A stretch of DNA of 29,737 bases from Bacillota bacterium (GCA_023430975.1 JAEYYB010000041.1:1-29737), one strand, 5' to 3'; counted from the first letter of the stretch, positions 1 to 6,086 are shown. Numbers and translations: made by a program. Notes: generated by a model not told the origin, from the letters alone.

Positions 1-219
1 TTTCCTTAATTCTTCCATCTGTTCATCTGTTATTCCAGGTTTCCTTCCAGGGTTTCTAGGAAATGCCTCATAACTACCTGTTTCTTTTTCTCTTCTCTTC
101 CATGAATAAACTGCTGATTTTTTGATCACGAAAGTTGCAACAATTTCTTTTACTCTCATTCCTTTATTTAGTGCATTAAATACACTTTTTCTTAAATCTT
201 TTGAATATGCTATAGCCAT
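1..219 (-). CDS. IS630-type transposase, N-terminal part (cut by window edge)
   Basis: The minus strand is open from an ATG at 219 to the window edge, giving 73 residues that begin MAIAYSKDLRKSV. The sequence reads as a helix-turn-helix of the IS630/COG3415 kind: a DLRKSVFNAL helix, the linker KGMRVKEIVATF, a recognition helix around SAVYSWKRREKETG, then the basic GRKPGITDEQMEEL segment typical of these transposases. The DDE catalytic domain would lie outside the window, so whether the element is intact cannot be judged. IS630 elements insert at TA dinucleotides, which may matter for the TA-rich palindromic repeats elsewhere in the window. Family assignment is from residue pattern only. Confidence 0.7.
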   Translation of the reverse strand, partial: MAIAYSKDLRKSVFNALNKGMRVKEIVATFVIKKSAVYSWKRREKETGSYEAFPRNPGRKPGITDEQMEELRK

Positions 220-436
220 TTTTATTCTCTTTTCTTTAGTATTTGAACTATCTGAGAATAATATCTGTTTTTTCCATTAATTTGTCAATTATTTCCTTAT
301 ATAAAATCAAATTGCTGTAATATCTACCATCTTAATAGCAGCAACTTCAAAATGATTCTCCTCTGTAACATTTGTTACTATCTCTTACTTAATTTTGAAT
401 GTTTTATTATAAAATAGCTTTTGCACTCCATAAAAC

Positions 437-470
437 AAAGGACAGATTGCAATAATTCAATCTGTCCTTT
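437..470 (-). terminator. Intrinsic terminator behind the glycosidase remnant
   Basis: A perfect 13-bp inverted repeat (arms 437-449 and 458-470, 8-nt loop) lies 22 nt past the stop codon of the minus-strand remnant at 492-629. On the minus strand it is followed by TTGTTTTA. It is probably the original terminator of the decayed gene. Confidence 0.65.
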
Positions 471-491
471 AAGATTTATCAAAATAATTAA

Positions 492-629
492 TTATTTTAC
501 ATACAATATGTCACTTTTTTCACGCTCTGTGGTGGTTCCACCAGGCATATTTACTAATCTTCCATTAAAGTACATGGTTGATGATAATCCTCCGTCAAAA
601 TTATATGCTTCTTTACATCCTAAAAAAAC
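492..629 (-). pseudogene. 3' remnant of a phosphodiester glycosidase (NAGPA-type) gene
   Basis: Read on the minus strand, this stretch encodes VFLGCKEAYNFDGGLSST, then MYFNGRLVNMPGG and a short tail ending DILYVK before the TAA at 492-494. The NxDGGxSSTM pattern followed by the hydrophobic strand and the RxxSD-like tail is the C-terminal signature of phosphodiester glycosidase (NAGPA, formerly DUF2233) domains, found on surface or secreted proteins of clostridia. An in-frame TGA at 630-632 closes the frame and sequence upstream no longer resembles the family. Only about 45 codons survive. An intact terminator lies just downstream. I read it as the end of a gene truncated by rearrangement or IS activity. 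Confidence 0.65.
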
Positions 630-657
630 TCACAAAGGGTAAAAGCAAGAATAATCA

Positions 658-747
658 AACGCTTTGGAGAAGATTCATGATTTGACTCTCAAGAAGGTAA
701 AGAAACATGCTTTAATGTTAGTTGCCCTCATCATCACAAATAATTAG
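658..747 (+). pseudogene. Possible transposase C-terminal remnant
   Basis: A short plus-strand frame ending at the TAG at 745-747 encodes KIHDLTLKKVKKHALMLVAL and a few more residues. The basic-then-hydrophobic pattern (LxLxKVKKHALMLVALI) resembles the last helix of several DDE transposases, but there is no start, no RBS and no catalytic residue. Together with the truncated glycosidase on one side and the IS630-type gene on the other it suggests an insertion scar. Family not identified; weakly supported. Confidence 0.25.
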
Positions 748-762
748 AAATGGTTTAAATTA

Positions 763-787
763 AAAAGGAGAGCTATGCTCTCCTTTT
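763..787 (-). terminator. Terminator of the zinc-ribbon gene
   Basis: A perfect 11-bp inverted repeat (763-773 with 777-787, loop TAT) starts immediately after the zinc-ribbon stop codon. On the minus strand it continues into TAATTTAAACC after a run of T within the arm. It could also end plus-strand transcription. Confidence 0.75.
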
Positions 788-789
788 AA

Positions 790-990
790 TTACCACCTAT
801 TGCCAAAGCTTCTGTTTCCACCAAAACCGCCTCTATTATTGTTACTTCTCTGCTGCTTTTTTGCTCTCCTACAGTCAGGGCACCTCTGCGGTTCATTATC
901 GAATCCCTTCTCTTTATAGAAAGCCTGTTCATTTTCACTAAAAATGAATTCTGTATTACAATCTTTGCAACCTAAAACTTTATCTGCCAT
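790..990 (-). CDS. Small zinc-ribbon protein (zf-trcl type)
   Basis: 66 residues. Two CxxC knuckles, C8-K-D-C11 and C37-P-D-C40, flank the EFIFSENEQAFYKEKGF segment, and a third feature, PxRCPDCR, completes the pattern of the bacterial probable zinc-ribbon family (zf-trcl). The C-terminal third is a basic, Asn/Gly/Arg-rich tail (RSNNNRGGFGGNRSFGNRW) resembling RGG-type RNA-binding tails. A role in nucleic-acid binding is therefore likely but unproven. The ATG at 990 follows a strong SD (GAGGAGG, 1001-1007). The gene has its own promoter about 110 nt upstream and its own terminator, so it is monocistronic. Between promoter and SD is a perfect 12-bp inverted repeat (see separate entry), suggesting control through the leader RNA. 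Confidence 0.85.
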   Translation of the reverse strand: MADKVLGCKDCNTEFIFSENEQAFYKEKGFDNEPQRCPDCRRAKKQQRSNNNRGGFGGNRSFGNRW

Positions 991-1007
991 ATCTACTATA
1001 CCTCCTC

Positions 1008-1055
1008 AATTTATTTGGATCATATAATTTCTTAACTACCCGCTCCAAATAAATT
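1008..1055 (-). promoter_or_regulatory. Leader hairpin abutting the SD of the zinc-ribbon gene
   Basis: Perfect 12-bp inverted repeat, arms 1008-1019 and 1044-1055, 24-nt loop. The inner edge of the first arm is directly next to the SD (1001-1007). In the mRNA the stem would end right at the ribosome-binding site, as expected for a thermosensor or protein-binding translational control element. Role inferred. Confidence 0.5.
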
Positions 1056-1108
1056 CAGGAGAGTTGTATTCAAAAAATAATCCATTTCATATAGTAATCA
1101 ACTTAATA

Positions 1109-1137
1109 AGTATAACATAGAGCCAGAAAACATTCAA
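1109..1137 (-). promoter_or_regulatory. Sigma-A type promoter for the zinc-ribbon gene
   Basis: On the minus strand: -35 TTGAAT (1132-1137), 17-nt spacer, -10 TATACT (1109-1114). Transcription would start near 1102, giving a ~110-nt leader before the ATG at 990. Confidence 0.65.
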
Positions 1138-1176
1138 GACATTTTTATACATCTAATAACACTATTTTCTAGGCCA

Positions 1177-2265
1177 TCAAGTTTTCATAGCACTATCATA
1201 CTCGTCAACAAGAGAATTTACTAATTCCTTTACAGAAACAATGCTTTCAGCTCTATAAGCATTTTCACCAGCAAAAGCAAACCCGTGCTTCATCTTTCCT
1301 TTTTTTGCATTTGTTAGTGCAAGAGCTATACAATAAGGACTAGATTCATATTTGCAAGTGGAAATACAATGGTAAGGACATTTATAAGGTTTTTTGCTTC
1401 CTGCTTCTACATCATTTAAAAACTCATTTTTTATTGCTCTTCCAGGCATACCAACAGGACTCTTTATGATTCCGATATCATCCTTTGTACATTCAATATA
1501 GGTGTTTTTAAATTCTATAGATGCATCGCATTCTACAGTAGTAACAAAGCGTGTTGCCATCTGCACACCTGAAGCTCCAAGCTGAATAAATCTATAAATA
1601 TCTTCCCCAGTATATATGCCACCTGCAGCTATTACAGGAATGGGCTTGGCGACCTTGTCTTCAATATTTTTAGCTTCACTGACTACTTCAGATACCAATT
1701 TTTCCAGATTAAAATCCGGGTCTTGAATTTGCTCAATTTTAAATCCCAGGTGTCCTCCTGCCAGAGGCCCTTCAACTACAATTGCATCTAGAGCATATTT
1801 ATATTTTTCCAGCCACTTTTTAGCAATTATACTTGCAGCTCTTGCTGAAGAAACAATGGGAACAAGCTTAGTGTCCTTTGTTTCTTTTAAAAATGAAGGG
1901 AGATTAAGTGGTAGCCCAGCTCCAGAGAAAATTATATCAACACCTTCCTCTATAGCCGTTTTAGCCATATCTGCAAAGTTTGACAGGGCTACCATGATAT
2001 TTACACCTATAATTCCTTTGGTTAACTCTCGAGCTTTTCTTATTTCTTTTCTAAGTGCCCTTATATTTGCCTCAAGATAGTTAGTAGAAAAGTCCGTTTC
2101 CATCATACCAACAGCTGCCGTTGAGATAACACCTATACCGCCTTCGTTTGCAACTGCTGATGCAAGTCCGCTTAATGATACCCCAATTCCCATTCCACCT
2201 TGAATAATCGGTAGCCTAGCAGTCAAGTCACCTATTTTCAGGCTTTTTCCACCCCAATGGTACAT
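1177..2265 (-). CDS. Nitronate monooxygenase family flavoprotein
   Basis: 362 residues, a TIM-barrel FMN enzyme of the nitronate monooxygenase (2-nitropropane dioxygenase) family, which oxidises alkyl nitronates such as propionate-3-nitronate. Visible signatures are the N-terminal IIQGGMGIGVS (20-30), SGAGLPLNLP (114-123), EGPLAGGHLGF with the family histidine at H172, the phosphate-binding VIAAGGI (211-217) and GASGVQMATRF (230-240). An unusual C-terminal block carries four cysteines, C296, C300, C304 and C312, which could bind metal or an Fe-S cluster; this long version is common in clostridia. The start has a good SD (AAGGAGAG) and lies 11 nt behind infC, so it is probably cotranscribed with it. 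FabK-type enoyl reductases share the fold and are the main alternative. Confidence 0.85.
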   Translation of the reverse strand: MYHWGGKSLKIGDLTARLPIIQGGMGIGVSLSGLASAVANEGGIGVISTAAVGMMETDFSTNYLEANIRALRKEIRKARELTKGIIGVNIMVALSNFADMAKTAIEEGVDIIFSGAGLPLNLPSFLKETKDTKLVPIVSSARAASIIAKKWLEKYKYALDAIVVEGPLAGGHLGFKIEQIQDPDFNLEKLVSEVVSEAKNIEDKVAKPIPVIAAGGIYTGEDIYRFIQLGASGVQMATRFVTTVECDASIEFKNTYIECTKDDIGIIKSPVGMPGRAIKNEFLNDVEAGSKKPYKCPYHCISTCKYESSPYCIALALTNAKKGKMKHGFAFAGENAYRAESIVSVKELVNSLVDEYDSAMKT

Positions 2266-2276
2266 ATAAACTCTCC

Positions 2277-2792
2277 TTATTGCTTTTTCGGATTTAATAT
2301 CATAATCATGCTTTTTCCTTCTAGCATCGGTTGCTTTTCCATAGTTCCAACATCTATAACTGCATCAGCAAATTTTTCAAGTACTTCTTTACCCACTACT
2401 GTAAATCGCATTTCCCTGCCTCGAAATCTTATACTGACTTTTACTTTATAACCATCTTGTAAAAACTTATATGCATTTTTTACTTTAAATTCAAAATCAT
2501 GTTCTTCAATTTTCGCAGACACCCGTACTTCCTTTATTGAAACGACCTTCTGATTTTTCCTTGCTTCCTTATCTTTTTTAGTCTTTTCATACATACATTT
2601 GCCATAGTCCATGATTTTGCATACCGGTGGTACTGCATTTGGTACTATTTTTACAAGATCCAGGTTCTTTGAAATTGCTAGTTTTTGTGCATCCATTGAT
2701 GCCATAATACCTAGCATAGCACCATCATCATCAATAAGCCGAACCTCTCTGTCCCTTATCTCATCATTCATTGGCAATTCATTTTTTCTAAT
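2277..2792 (-). CDS. infC: Translation initiation factor IF-3, ATT start
   Basis: 171 residues from the proposed ATT start. IF-3 binds the 30S subunit, prevents premature 50S joining and checks the initiator codon. The N-domain carries REVRLIDDDGAMLGI and PNAVPPVCKIMDYGK; the linker is the Lys-rich YEKTKKDKEARKNQK; the C-domain has KEVRVSAKIEEHDFEFK and RFRGREM. A longer reading frame exists (TTG at 2810), but a perfect SD (2799-2805) lies inside it, 6 nt before an ATT that begins IRKNELPMNDEIRDREV, matching the ATT starts known for infC in Bacillus and E. coli. ATT starts make infC sensitive to IF-3 itself (autoregulation). Oddly, rpmI and rplT, which normally follow infC, are absent; a nitronate monooxygenase gene follows instead. 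A terminator-bearing leader precedes it. Confidence 0.93.
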   Translation of the reverse strand: MRKNELPMNDEIRDREVRLIDDDGAMLGIMASMDAQKLAISKNLDLVKIVPNAVPPVCKIMDYGKCMYEKTKKDKEARKNQKVVSIKEVRVSAKIEEHDFEFKVKNAYKFLQDGYKVKVSIRFRGREMRFTVVGKEVLEKFADAVIDVGTMEKQPMLEGKSMIMILNPKKQ

Positions 2793-2805
2793 AAAAAACA
2801 CCTCC
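2790..2805 (-). promoter_or_regulatory. SD plus ATT initiation codon of infC
   Basis: SD at 2799-2805 (GGAGGTG on the minus strand), a 6-nt T-run, then ATT at 2790-2792. This spacing decides the start: the in-frame TTG and ATG at 2805-2810 overlap or precede the SD and cannot use it. Confidence 0.8.
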
Positions 2806-2849
2806 ATCAATTTTTTTAATATATGTGTATTTACTTATGTCCTTATAAA

Positions 2850-2882
2850 ATTAAAAAGTGGATACACAAAGTAATCCACTCT
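2850..2882 (-). terminator. Attenuator-type terminator in the infC leader
   Basis: Inverted repeat 2857-2863 / 2874-2880 with TTTTTAATTTT following on the minus strand, located about 45 nt before the infC SD. Confidence 0.65.
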
Positions 2883-2973
2883 CCGTAACAATTAAGTTTT
2901 AATCGAATTACGGTTATGCTGTAAACAAAACCATTATCCAAAACGAGAAGCACACACTTCCTATTTTTGTAAT
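2850..2973 (-). ncRNA. Leader RNA with intrinsic terminator upstream of infC (copy 1)
   Basis: On the minus strand a TATAAT (2980-2985) starts a leader beginning near 2973. It contains AAAAATAGGAAGTG, a short hairpin GAAG...CTTC, and ends in a terminator: AGTGGAT (pairing 2857-2863 with 2874-2880) followed by five T residues. The 5' and 3' parts are nearly identical to the leader at 5128-5247; the middle is diverged. The segment TGGATA upstream of the terminator can pair with the TATCCA of its 3' arm, so an antiterminator is possible. No known riboswitch class was recognised. Attenuation of infC, or a free small RNA, are the two readings. Confidence 0.6.
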
Positions 2974-2979
2974 GATCTT

Positions 2980-2985
2980 ATTATA
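2980..2985 (-). promoter_or_regulatory. -10 element (TATAAT) of the infC leader
   Basis: A consensus TATAAT on the minus strand. It sits in the imperfect palindrome AATGAT...ATCATT, shared with the leader at 5128-5247. The -35 is weak (a TACACA-like hexamer 17 nt upstream). Confidence 0.55.
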
Positions 2986-3082
2986 TCATTTCCAGGTGAA
3001 ATTGTGTAACTTATTTTAAAATATATTCCGTTAATTATTGTTTATACTACCATATTTAATACAACTCAATATTATGCTTCAG

Positions 3083-4348
3083 TTATCTTCCTCTTTGGAC
3101 AACCAGTTTTCTAGCTACTTCCTTATGCTTTTCTTTCCTGAAGCAACCAGCCTTACTGCTTTTTGCAACCTCAGTTTTCTTTATCATATCCTTATTATCC
3201 TCTGCTGCTAGGTTTAAAGGATATGGGTGATCTTGGATTACAGGTATAGTCTTGGATATCAGTTTTTGGATATCTTTTAAGTAAGCTTTTTCATCTACAT
3301 CACAAAATGAAAGTGCAACTCCTCCTAATCCCGCTCTTCCTGTACGCCCAATCCTATGAACATATGTCTCAGGTGTATTGGGTAAGTCAAAATTAATTAC
3401 ATGGGACAATTCTTCTACATCAATACCTCTTGCAGCTATATCTGTCGCTACTAAAACCCTTGTCTTTTTAGCCTTAAAATTACTTAAGGCCTGTTGCCGT
3501 GCCATCTGTGATTTATTCCCATGAATAGCTTGCACCCGTATCCCAACTTTTGTAAGATCTTTTACAATCTTATCAGCTCCATGTCTTGTTCTTGAAAACA
3601 CAAGTGCAGAGGTGATGGATTTATCTTTTAACAAGTGGATAAGCAGAGACTTCTTTTGTTTTTTCCCAACAAAATATACTGCCTGCTCGATAATATCGAC
3701 TGTAGATGAAATAGGAGTAACTGCTACCTTTACAGGATCTGTTAAAATAGAATCTACCAATTTTGATATTTCTTTTGGCATTGTTGCAGAGAATAGCATT
3801 GTCTGCCTTATTCTAGGCAAATGTGATATAATTCTTTTTACATCAGCTACAAGCCCCATGTCCAACATCCGATCTGCCTCATCAAGTACAAAAAACTTAA
3901 CGTGATGCAAGTTTATGTATTTCTGGTTCATCAGATCAAGCAATCTACCTGGAGTTGCGATTAGTATGTCTATTCCTGCCTTTAGCATATCTGTCTGAGG
4001 CTTTTGTGAAACTCCACCAAATATAACACCATTTTTCAGACCTAAATTTCGTCCATAAGCAGTAAAACTTTCTCCAACCTGAAGTGCCAGCTCACGTGTC
4101 GGAGTTAATACTAATGCTTTTATAGTTTTTGGGCCTTTTATATCTATATGCAAGTTGGAAAGGTTTTGCAATATTGGTATAGCAAATGCTGCTGTCTTAC
4201 CAGTGCCAGTCTGAGCACACCCCAGCAAGTCTTTTCCTTCAAGCAATGGCACAATAGCTTGCATCTGTATCTCAGTAGGCTTTGTATATCCTTCAATCTT
4301 TAATGCCTCTTGAATTGGTGAAATAAGATTTAATTTATCAAATGACAT
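3083..4348 (-). CDS. DEAD-box ATP-dependent RNA helicase (RhlE/CshA-like)
   Basis: 421 residues with the complete set of DEAD-box motifs: Q motif (F3 to Q28, KPTEIQ), motif I AQTGTGKT (45-52), PTREL (83-87), TPGR (132-135), DEAD (156-159), SAT (187-189), ARGID and HRIGRTGRAG in the second RecA domain. After the core comes a short basic tail (KSSKAGCFRKEKHKE...VVQRGR) rather than a dedicated RNA-binding domain, which is RhlE-like. Such helicases unwind RNA duplexes in ribosome assembly, mRNA decay and cold adaptation. The ATG at 4348 has a GAGGAG SD. A small basic ORF lies 131 bp upstream on the same strand, separated by a long inverted repeat. The exact subfamily cannot be fixed by eye. Confidence 0.92.
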   Translation of the reverse strand: MSFDKLNLISPIQEALKIEGYTKPTEIQMQAIVPLLEGKDLLGCAQTGTGKTAAFAIPILQNLSNLHIDIKGPKTIKALVLTPTRELALQVGESFTAYGRNLGLKNGVIFGGVSQKPQTDMLKAGIDILIATPGRLLDLMNQKYINLHHVKFFVLDEADRMLDMGLVADVKRIISHLPRIRQTMLFSATMPKEISKLVDSILTDPVKVAVTPISSTVDIIEQAVYFVGKKQKKSLLIHLLKDKSITSALVFSRTRHGADKIVKDLTKVGIRVQAIHGNKSQMARQQALSNFKAKKTRVLVATDIAARGIDVEELSHVINFDLPNTPETYVHRIGRTGRAGLGGVALSFCDVDEKAYLKDIQKLISKTIPVIQDHPYPLNLAAEDNKDMIKKTEVAKSSKAGCFRKEKHKEVARKLVVQRGR

Positions 4349-4409
4349 TTTTTCTCCTCTATCTTCTTAACTGTAATAGGTATTAACAAATAATTAACTG
4401 GTCAATGTT

Positions 4410-4477
4410 GCATTTCAAAAAGCTGAATTAATGATATAATGCAAAAAAACACTTGAATAATGTATTTTTTGAAATGC
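4410..4477. repeat. 12-bp inverted repeat between the small basic ORF and the helicase gene
   Basis: Perfect arms 4410-4421 and 4466-4477 with a 44-nt AT-rich interior. The right arm starts 3 nt past the small ORF stop. In RNA the stem GCATTTCAAAAA would form either a weak terminator for the small ORF or a leader structure in front of the helicase. Confidence 0.45.
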
Positions 4478-4479
4478 TC

Positions 4480-4587
4480 TTATGGCTTCTTAACCGAGTT
4501 AGGTTTGCCAGTGACTTTTGACTTTCTGGTATCTTTCTTAATTATATTTTTCTTTTTCTTTAGCCTATCTGGATTTTTAAATGACAT
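4480..4587 (-). CDS. Small basic protein of 35 residues, unknown function
   Basis: Minus-strand ORF from ATG at 4585-4587 to TAA at 4480-4482. It encodes MSFKNPDRLKKKKNIIKKD followed by a Lys/Thr-rich tail ending SVKKP; about 15 of 35 residues are Lys or Arg. The SD AAGGCGG lies 7-9 nt before the start and a promoter-like pair (TTTACA, 18 nt, TATAAA on the minus strand) lies about 110 nt upstream, so it is likely translated. I recognise no family. Its charge suggests RNA or ribosome binding, which would fit the DEAD-box helicase gene downstream; both proteins start with MSF. The plus-strand ORF across this region is hydrophobic, low-complexity and most likely a shadow. Confidence 0.5.
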   Translation of the reverse strand: MSFKNPDRLKKKKNIIKKDTRKSKVTGKPNSVKKP

Positions 4588-4642
4588 CAAACTACCGCCT
4601 TTCTCACTTATTATTTACATCTACCATACCACTACCATGCAG

Positions 4643-4670
4643 TTCCGATGGTCCACGCTCAAAATCGGAA
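4643..4670 (-). promoter_or_regulatory. Leader hairpin upstream of the small basic ORF
   Basis: Inverted repeat TTCCGAT (4643-4649) / ATCGGAA (4664-4670) in the ~110-nt stretch between the likely promoter and the small ORF. A structured leader is inferred; no known class recognised. Confidence 0.3.
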
Positions 4671-4760
4671 GCAATATTTTTATCAGTCCTTTATAAATTG
4701 TGTCCACTTTTATTGTAAAATAATGCACATTACCCAATATCATTTTAAAGATTTTTATTA

Positions 4761-4863
4761 TATATGAAAAGTGAATAATCTTTTACATTTGTCTATCGCA
4801 AATCCCGTAAAACCGTTCGTTATTTGCTCTGACAAATGCAAAATTATTAACACTTATCATATA
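4761..4863 (-). repeat. 103-bp palindromic element, copy A
   Basis: Terminal inverted repeats TATATGAAAAGTG and CACTTATCATATA bound a 103-bp unit. Its core pairs GCAAAT with ATTTGC around AACGAACGG...CGGG. It begins 6 nt past the stop codon of the omega-like gene (4870). The strand given is that on which the core reads GAGCAAATAACGAACGG, the same sense as the upstream gene. Confidence 0.85.
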
Positions 4864-4869
4864 TAAATA

Positions 4870-5076
4870 CTACTTAATTCCAACTTTTGTCCTTACGTAG
4901 GTTATCTTACCCTCATCAATCTCATTAACTGCGATAGTTACAGATTTATTAGAACTACATTTTGTACACTTATTTGCACCGTCTGTCAATTGCCTTGCTC
5001 TTTTACCTGCTAAAATACATAAGGTATATCTGCTGTCAACCTTCTCAAGTAACGAACTCATTGATGGATCAATCAT
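4870..5076 (-). CDS. rpoZ: RNA polymerase omega subunit-like protein
   Basis: 68 residues, the usual size of the Gram-positive omega subunit, which binds the beta' C-terminus and aids RNA polymerase assembly. The N-terminus MIDPSMSSLLEKVDSRYTL, the core motif KRARQLTDG and the SNKSVTIAVNEIDEGKI stretch match RpoZ. It has an extra CTKC pair after the core motif, not usual in omega. rpoZ normally sits beside gmk; here it is alone, between a leader RNA with its own terminator (5128-5247) and a palindromic repeat. It may be the sole omega or a relocated paralogue; only the full genome can tell. The SD AGAGAGG is about 9 nt before the ATG. Confidence 0.82.
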   Translation of the reverse strand: MIDPSMSSLLEKVDSRYTLCILAGKRARQLTDGANKCTKCSSNKSVTIAVNEIDEGKITYVRTKVGIK

Positions 5077-5127
5077 TATTTATCATCCTCTCTAATTTAT
5101 AAAGCTCATTTATAATTTCATTTACAT

Positions 5128-5162
5128 AAATAAAAGAGTGGATTAACAAAGTAATCCACTCT
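5128..5162 (-). terminator. Attenuator-type terminator in the rpoZ leader
   Basis: Perfect 11-bp stem (5135-5145 with 5152-5162), 6-nt loop, T-rich tail on the minus strand. Confidence 0.75.
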
Positions 5163-5247
5163 CACAACACATAAGTATTAATGAAATAATAGTCAGATTA
5201 TAAGACCACTACCCCCAAGCGAGAAGTACACTTCCTATTTTTGCAAT
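5128..5247 (-). ncRNA. Leader RNA with intrinsic terminator upstream of rpoZ (copy 2)
   Basis: Minus-strand TATAAT (5254-5259) is followed by AAGATGATTGCAAAAATAGG, the GAAG-TGTA-CTTC hairpin, a variable middle with GGTAGTGG, and a strong terminator (11-bp stem 5135-5145 / 5152-5162, then TTTTATTT). It matches the infC leader at 2850-2973 at both ends. The AGTGG in the middle can pair with the CCACT of the terminator 3' arm, again allowing an alternative fold. It lies ~50 nt before the rpoZ start. Confidence 0.6.
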
Positions 5248-5271
5248 CATCTTATTATATCATTAATTAAT

Positions 5272-5319
5272 GCATTTGTCTGTTTTATTTTAAAATAAAA
5301 ATTATTAACACTTTTAAAC
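5272..5319. repeat. Decayed copy of the 103-bp palindromic element
   Basis: CATTTGTCTGT (5273-5283) and ATTATTAACACTTTTAAA (5301-5318) match the inner and terminal parts of the full element with the core deleted. It abuts full copy B. It overlaps the -35 region of the rpoZ leader promoter. Confidence 0.5.
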
Positions 5320-5422
5320 TATATTAAAAGTGATAAATCTATTACATTTGTCTGTCGCAAATCCCGTTGAACCGTTCGTTATTTGCTCCGCCAAATGTAA
5401 GATTATTAACACTTTTAATATA
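5320..5422 (-). repeat. 103-bp palindromic element, copy B
   Basis: Perfect 13-bp terminal inverted repeats TATATTAAAAGTG / CACTTTTAATATA. The core is nearly identical to copy C. It lies 12 nt past the stop codon of the CBS-ACT gene, in the same sense orientation as copy A relative to its upstream gene. Confidence 0.9.
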
Positions 5423-5434
5423 AGTGGTAAACAC

Positions 5435-6082
5435 TTAAACCAGATTGTTCTTTAAAACGGAAATAACCTTATATCCGTGATTTTCAAGGGTCATAACCAT
5501 ATCATCAGTATTTTGGGTGTTTACCCTTATTACTACATCACTGAAACCCGACTTTCCCCCATATATTGCAATATGTGTTATGTTAACACCAAATTCTTTT
5601 ATAACCTGGGCAATATCTGCAAGTATACCCGGGGAATCCTGAGCCACAACTGCAATTCTAGCACCTATGTCACTAAAACCCATTAATTCAATAAATGCAT
5701 TAAATATATCAGTTTCGGTTATTATCCCGCAAAGCTTTTCCCCCTCTAAAACAGGTAGTGTGCTTATGTCATTATCCCTCATCAAGAGAGCAGCCTCTTC
5801 TAAAAGTGAGTCAAGAGATATTGTAACTAAATCTTTTGTCATAGCCTGAGATACTTTAGTTTTTCCTAAAAGGTAATTCACCTCAAAAACACTTAGAGTA
5901 GTAGCCTTTGAAGGCGAAACTTCCAGCATTTCACGTTCAGTAACAATACCAACCAATTCCCCTCCCTTTACTACCGGCAGTTTTCTTATGCCATTATGCC
6001 TCATTAATTCCAGGGCCTCAGCTATAGTGGCATCAGGAGATATAGTATATGGGTTGGAAGTCATCCTGTTTTTTACATACAT
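5435..6082 (-). CDS. CBS-CBS-ACT domain protein (AcuB-like)
   Basis: 215 residues: CBS domain 1 about 1-60 (VKNRMTSNPYTISPDATI...LVGIVTERE), CBS domain 2 about 75-135 (VSQAMTKDLVTI...LCGIITETDI), then a C-terminal ACT domain about 140-215 (ARIAVVAQDSPGILADIAQV...GVNITHI). CBS pairs bind adenine nucleotides or SAM; ACT domains usually bind amino acids. The order is that of AcuB-type proteins, whose molecular job is unclear. It is the last gene of the liv operon, 4 nt behind livF with its SD (GGAGG) inside the livF end. A role as an amino-acid/nucleotide sensor tied to branched-chain amino-acid uptake is a reasonable inference. No enzyme domain is present. Confidence 0.88.
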   Translation of the reverse strand: MYVKNRMTSNPYTISPDATIAEALELMRHNGIRKLPVVKGGELVGIVTEREMLEVSPSKATTLSVFEVNYLLGKTKVSQAMTKDLVTISLDSLLEEAALLMRDNDISTLPVLEGEKLCGIITETDIFNAFIELMGFSDIGARIAVVAQDSPGILADIAQVIKEFGVNITHIAIYGGKSGFSDVVIRVNTQNTDDMVMTLENHGYKVISVLKNNLV

Positions 6083-6086
6083 AAAA

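Noticed and set aside
421..642. Plus-strand 73-residue frame
   Set aside because: It is antisense to the glycosidase remnant and spans its terminator; no SD.
4460..4696. Plus-strand 78-residue hydrophobic frame
   Set aside because: Low-complexity Phe/Leu-rich product that is the antisense of the Lys-rich small ORF; no SD and no family resemblance.
2850..5250. Leader peptides (GTG starts after AGGAA) in the twin leaders
   Set aside because: The SD-to-start distance is only about 2 nt and the encoded peptides are not similar between the two leaders.
2850..5250. T-box, L20 leader or a known riboswitch as identity of the twin leaders
   Set aside because: No T-box consensus, no L20-binding fold or rpmI-rplT downstream, and no aptamer motif I recognise.
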